A stretch of DNA of 8,141 bases from an uncultured Marinosulfonomonas sp. (GTDB taxonomy: Bacteria > Pseudomonadota > Alphaproteobacteria > Rhodobacterales > Rhodobacteraceae). The stretch is from assembly GCA_947311455.1 (NCBI GenBank), contig CAMZKY010000331.1, positions 1-8,141 on the forward strand, in the 5' to 3' direction. Made by a program: the position numbers and the translations under genes. The notes under the pieces were generated by a model that worked only from the letters and a program-made list of their open reading frames with translations, did not search any database and was not told the origin of the DNA. This document shows positions 5,760-8,141 of this stretch, in pieces (within the stretch, counting starts at the first letter, position 1; every line of letters starts with the position of its first letter).

Positions 5760-6728
5760 ATGCCCAACCCGCCCAAAGTTCCAGAGCAAGACGGCCAAGT
5801 TTCCGATGCCGTAAAAGGCAACTGGGTTGATGTGATCGCGCCCGCGTGGTCGCGCCCTTATTTGCGCCTGTCGCGCGCGGATCGCCCAATTGGCACATGG
5901 CTGTTGTTATTGCCCTGTTGGTGGGGCGTTTTGTTGGCCGCACTAAAGGGGCAGGATTTTAACCTGTTTGATCTGTGGATCATTGTGGCCTGTGCAGCAG
6001 GTGCATGGCTGATGCGCGGGGCCGGTTGCACATGGAATGACATCACCGATCGCAAGATTGACGCACAGGTCGAGCGCACGCGGTCGCGGCCAATTCCGTC
6101 AGGCCAAGTAAGTGTAAAAGGCGCGTTGGTCTGGATGGGCTTGCAGACTCTTGTTTCGGCAGCCATTCTTTTGACATTCAATCTAAACACCATCTTGCTG
6201 GGCATTTCTTCATTGGCTTTGGTGGCGATCTATCCCTTTGCAAAACGGTTTACGTGGTGGCCACAGGTGTTCCTTGGTTTGGCGTTTAACTGGGGGGCGT
6301 TGCTGGCGTGGACGGCACATTCCGGCCAGCTGGAATGGCCCGCGGTATCGTTATATCTGGGCGGCATTGCGTGGACATTGTTTTTCGACACGATCTTTGC
6401 TCACCAAGACACCGAAGACGATGCGCTGATCGGGGTGAAATCAACCGCGCGTTTGTTTGGCGAAAACTCGCGTAAATGGCTGCGCGGTTTTTTGGCGTTG
6501 TCGGTTTTGCTGATTGGGTTGGCCACGATTACGGCCCTGATTGATGACGCAAATATCTTGCATCTGGTGATTGCTTTGGGCGGATCATGGTTCTTTGGCT
6601 GGCATTTGGCATGGCAATTACGCCTGCTCGACACCGACAAACCCGAGGTTTGCCTTAAGCTTTTCCGTGCCAATCGTGATTCCGGCCTTATCGTTGGGCT
6701 ATTTTTTGCCGTGGCTCTAATGCTATGA
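5760..6728 (+). CDS. ubiA: 4-hydroxybenzoate polyprenyltransferase
   Basis: A 322-residue integral-membrane prenyltransferase that attaches the polyprenyl tail to 4-hydroxybenzoate in ubiquinone synthesis. Both Asp-rich magnesium-diphosphate motifs are present: NDITDRKID at 93-101 and DTIFAHQDTEDD at 210-221. The RADRPIGTWLLLLPCWWG block (39-56) and RTRSRPIPSG (107-115) are also typical of the UbiA/COQ2 branch, which separates it from heme O or chlorophyll prenyltransferases. About eight or nine hydrophobic helices follow. ATG 5760 is chosen because homologues begin just upstream of the conserved KGNWVDxxAPAWSRPYLRL segment; an upstream TTG at 5712 would put 48 bp of the gene inside rsmE. The start is only 12 bp from the divergent rsmE start and lacks a clear ribosome site, so promoters for both probably lie inside the opposite gene. 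Confidence 0.95.
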   Translation: MPNPPKVPEQDGQVSDAVKGNWVDVIAPAWSRPYLRLSRADRPIGTWLLLLPCWWGVLLAALKGQDFNLFDLWIIVACAAGAWLMRGAGCTWNDITDRKIDAQVERTRSRPIPSGQVSVKGALVWMGLQTLVSAAILLTFNLNTILLGISSLALVAIYPFAKRFTWWPQVFLGLAFNWGALLAWTAHSGQLEWPAVSLYLGGIAWTLFFDTIFAHQDTEDDALIGVKSTARLFGENSRKWLRGFLALSVLLIGLATITALIDDANILHLVIALGGSWFFGWHLAWQLRLLDTDKPEVCLKLFRANRDSGLIVGLFFAVALML

Positions 6729-6758
6729 TTGAAACCTGACGTCGCGGGGACTAGACAG

Positions 6759-6785
6759 ATGAAAAGAACTTTGGGCACGGTTTAA
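6759..6785 (+). CDS. Eight-codon leader ORF ahead of the OmpA-family gene
   Basis: ATG 6759 opens an 8-residue peptide (MKRTLGTV) ending at TAA 6783-6785, two bases before the ATG of the next gene. It has a better ribosome site (GGGGA at 6746-6750, eight-base spacer) than the long gene itself, whose own start is preceded only by TTGGGCACGG at poor spacing. It may help load ribosomes that reinitiate on the long gene. It could also be chance; a peptide function is not suggested. Confidence 0.35.
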   Translation: MKRTLGTV

Positions 6786-6787
6786 TA

Positions 6788-8141
6788 ATGCGAATAAAAT
6801 CAATCTTTACGGCAGGTGCGATCTTTCTTGCGGCCGGTGCTGTCAGCTATTTTGCGGCCACCCGTGCGGCCAATTTCATCGAAACACGCACCGTCGAGGA
6901 TTTGTCCCATGCGTTGAACGCCGAAGGCTATGACTGGGTCAGGGTTCATGCCAACGGTCTGATGATTTTCCTGGAAGGCACGGCCCAAGACGAAGCTGCG
7001 CGTTTTAAAGCCCTAACCGTAGTCAACGGCATTGTTGATGCGGCGCGCGTTGTGGATGATATGAATGTTGTTGACGCGGCGGGGATTGCTCCACCCACAT
7101 TTGCCGTTGAAATACTGCGCAATGGTGATGGCGTGTCGTTGATCGGATTGGTGCCCACATCAACCAATCGCGATGCGGTGGTTGAATCCATTACCAAACT
7201 GGCCGGTGGTGCACAGGTAACAGATATGCTGGATTCAGCCGATCATCCAAAGCCCAAGGGCTGGGATGCGGCGATGCAATTTGGCCTAACCGCGTTGCGC
7301 ATGCTGCCTAAATCTAAAATTTCGATTTCGGCCAACATGGTTTCGGTGACCGCAATTTCCGGAAGCCCGGATGAAAAACACGCACTTGAGAAAAAGCTGC
7401 GGCGCGCGCAGCCTAAACTCGTTAAACTTGAGTTGAATATCTCTTCTCCGCGTCCGGTCATTACACCGTTTACTTTACGGTATGTGGTTGATGAAAACGG
7501 GTCTCGGTTTGATGCGTGTTCTGCCGATACCGAAAAAGCCAAAGCCGCAATCATTGCGGCGGCGATGAAGGCCGGTGTAACCGAAAGAATTGATTGCACT
7601 ATTGGTTTGGGTGTTCCCACGCCGTCATGGCAAGACGCGGTCATTACCGGAATTAAAACACTGGAAAATATGGGCGGTGGCACGATTACTTTTTCGGATG
7701 CCGACGTCACGCTTGTGGCCCTTGATACCATCAAGCGCAGCGATTTTGAACGCGCAGTAAGCGAGCTGGAAGCCGAATTGCCCAAACTGTTTTCGCTACA
7801 TTCTGTGTTGCCCGAACCTGTCACGATTGATGGAACCGGTGTAAGCAGCGGCCCACCCGAATTCATTGCCACCCTTAGCCCCGAAGGCCAAGTGCAATTG
7901 CGCGGCCGCGTAACAGATGAACGCCTGCGCGCCGCCGTTGACAGCTTTGCCAAAGCGGAGTTTGGCGTTGACAAAATCTATAGTGCAACCTTGCTGGATA
8001 AAAAGCTGCCCGATGGTTGGCCGATCCGTGTTCTGGCAGGCATCGAAGCCTTGTCCGAGCTTGAAAATGGCGCGGTTGTTGTTCAGGAAAATTTTGTGCA
8101 AATCCGCGGCAAAACCGGCAATCCGGATGCCCGGGCCAACA
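6788..8141 (+). CDS. OmpA-family envelope protein with BON-like repeats, N-terminal 451 residues
   Basis: Partial at the 3' end; the frame is open to the window edge. An uncleaved signal anchor or signal peptide lies at residues 5-24 (KSIFTAGAIFLAAGAVSYFA), so the rest should be periplasmic. A first BON-like unit covers about 37-95. Three ~95-residue repeats follow at 102-197, 226-320 and 356-450. They share an aromatic start (F105, F228, F359), a Trp 52-54 residues later (W159, W281, W411), and a Gly seven residues after that (G166, G288, G418). The middle copy carries Cys244 and Cys270, possibly a disulfide. I recall similar long Rhodobacterales proteins ending in an OmpA C-terminal peptidoglycan-binding domain, which would lie beyond the window. 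BON units are associated with membrane or phospholipid binding. No in-frame start exists upstream before a stop at 6752. Confidence 0.85.
   Translation, partial: MRIKSIFTAGAIFLAAGAVSYFAATRAANFIETRTVEDLSHALNAEGYDWVRVHANGLMIFLEGTAQDEAARFKALTVVNGIVDAARVVDDMNVVDAAGIAPPTFAVEILRNGDGVSLIGLVPTSTNRDAVVESITKLAGGAQVTDMLDSADHPKPKGWDAAMQFGLTALRMLPKSKISISANMVSVTAISGSPDEKHALEKKLRRAQPKLVKLELNISSPRPVITPFTLRYVVDENGSRFDACSADTEKAKAAIIAAAMKAGVTERIDCTIGLGVPTPSWQDAVITGIKTLENMGGGTITFSDADVTLVALDTIKRSDFERAVSELEAELPKLFSLHSVLPEPVTIDGTGVSSGPPEFIATLSPEGQVQLRGRVTDERLRAAVDSFAKAEFGVDKIYSATLLDKKLPDGWPIRVLAGIEALSELENGAVVVQENFVQIRGKTGNPDARAN

Noticed and set aside
7243..7974. Long minus-strand open frame of 243 codons
   Set aside because: It is antisense to the OmpA-family gene, which has family-like sequence and internal repeats; the minus translation is Ser/Thr-rich with no recognisable motif, as expected for a shadow frame.
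1..8141. CRISPR array, insertion sequence, tRNA, toxin-antitoxin or phage-defence genes
   Set aside because: No regularly spaced repeats, terminal inverted repeats with transposase, tRNA-like cloverleaf or defence-protein motifs were seen on either strand.

Overview
The window looks like a chromosomal segment of an alphaproteobacterium, most likely a Rhodobacterales (Roseobacter-group) member of moderate GC. The protein sequences fit that group: an alphaproteobacterial pyrC-plsY pair, a plant/alphaproteobacterial-type GshA, a COQ2-like UbiA divergent from RsmE, and a long OmpA-family envelope protein with tandem BON-like modules. I assigned identities from remembered family motifs; no database was searched.

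Layout. (1) 1-1224, plus strand: the 3' end of a dihydroorotase-family gene (pyrC-like), overlapping plsY by one base (TAATG). (2) 1318-2361, plus: a membrane fatty acid desaturase with three histidine boxes, closed by a strong intrinsic terminator at 2384-2417. (3) 2418-3076: an AT-richer stretch holding a perfect 12-bp inverted repeat, a decayed GbsR/MarR-type regulator remnant with a frameshift and two Trp-to-stop changes, and a small hypothetical membrane protein that starts where the remnant stops. (4) 3070-5747, minus: an apparent operon rsmE - two-TM hypothetical protein - gshA, with an ATGA overlap between the first two. The gshA 3' end overlaps the 3' end of the small membrane protein gene by 7 bp. 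(5) 5760-6728, plus: ubiA, whose start lies 12 bp from the divergent rsmE start. (6) 6759-8141, plus: an 8-codon leader ORF, then the first 451 codons of an OmpA-family/BON-repeat protein that runs off the window.

The genes serve core metabolism and the envelope: pyrimidine synthesis or ATCase support, glycerolipid acylation (PlsY), lipid desaturation, glutathione synthesis, 16S rRNA methylation, ubiquinone synthesis and outer envelope structure. No mobile element, CRISPR array, tRNA or rRNA was seen.

The observations most worth a second look are these: the PyrC-like protein has lost every catalytic or metal/substrate residue I could align in the visible part (four of four); the GbsR/MarR remnant was converted to a pseudogene next to a palindrome that may be its old operator; and the OmpA-family protein contains three clear ~95-residue internal repeats. 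I found no convincing sign of a wholly new multi-gene system.
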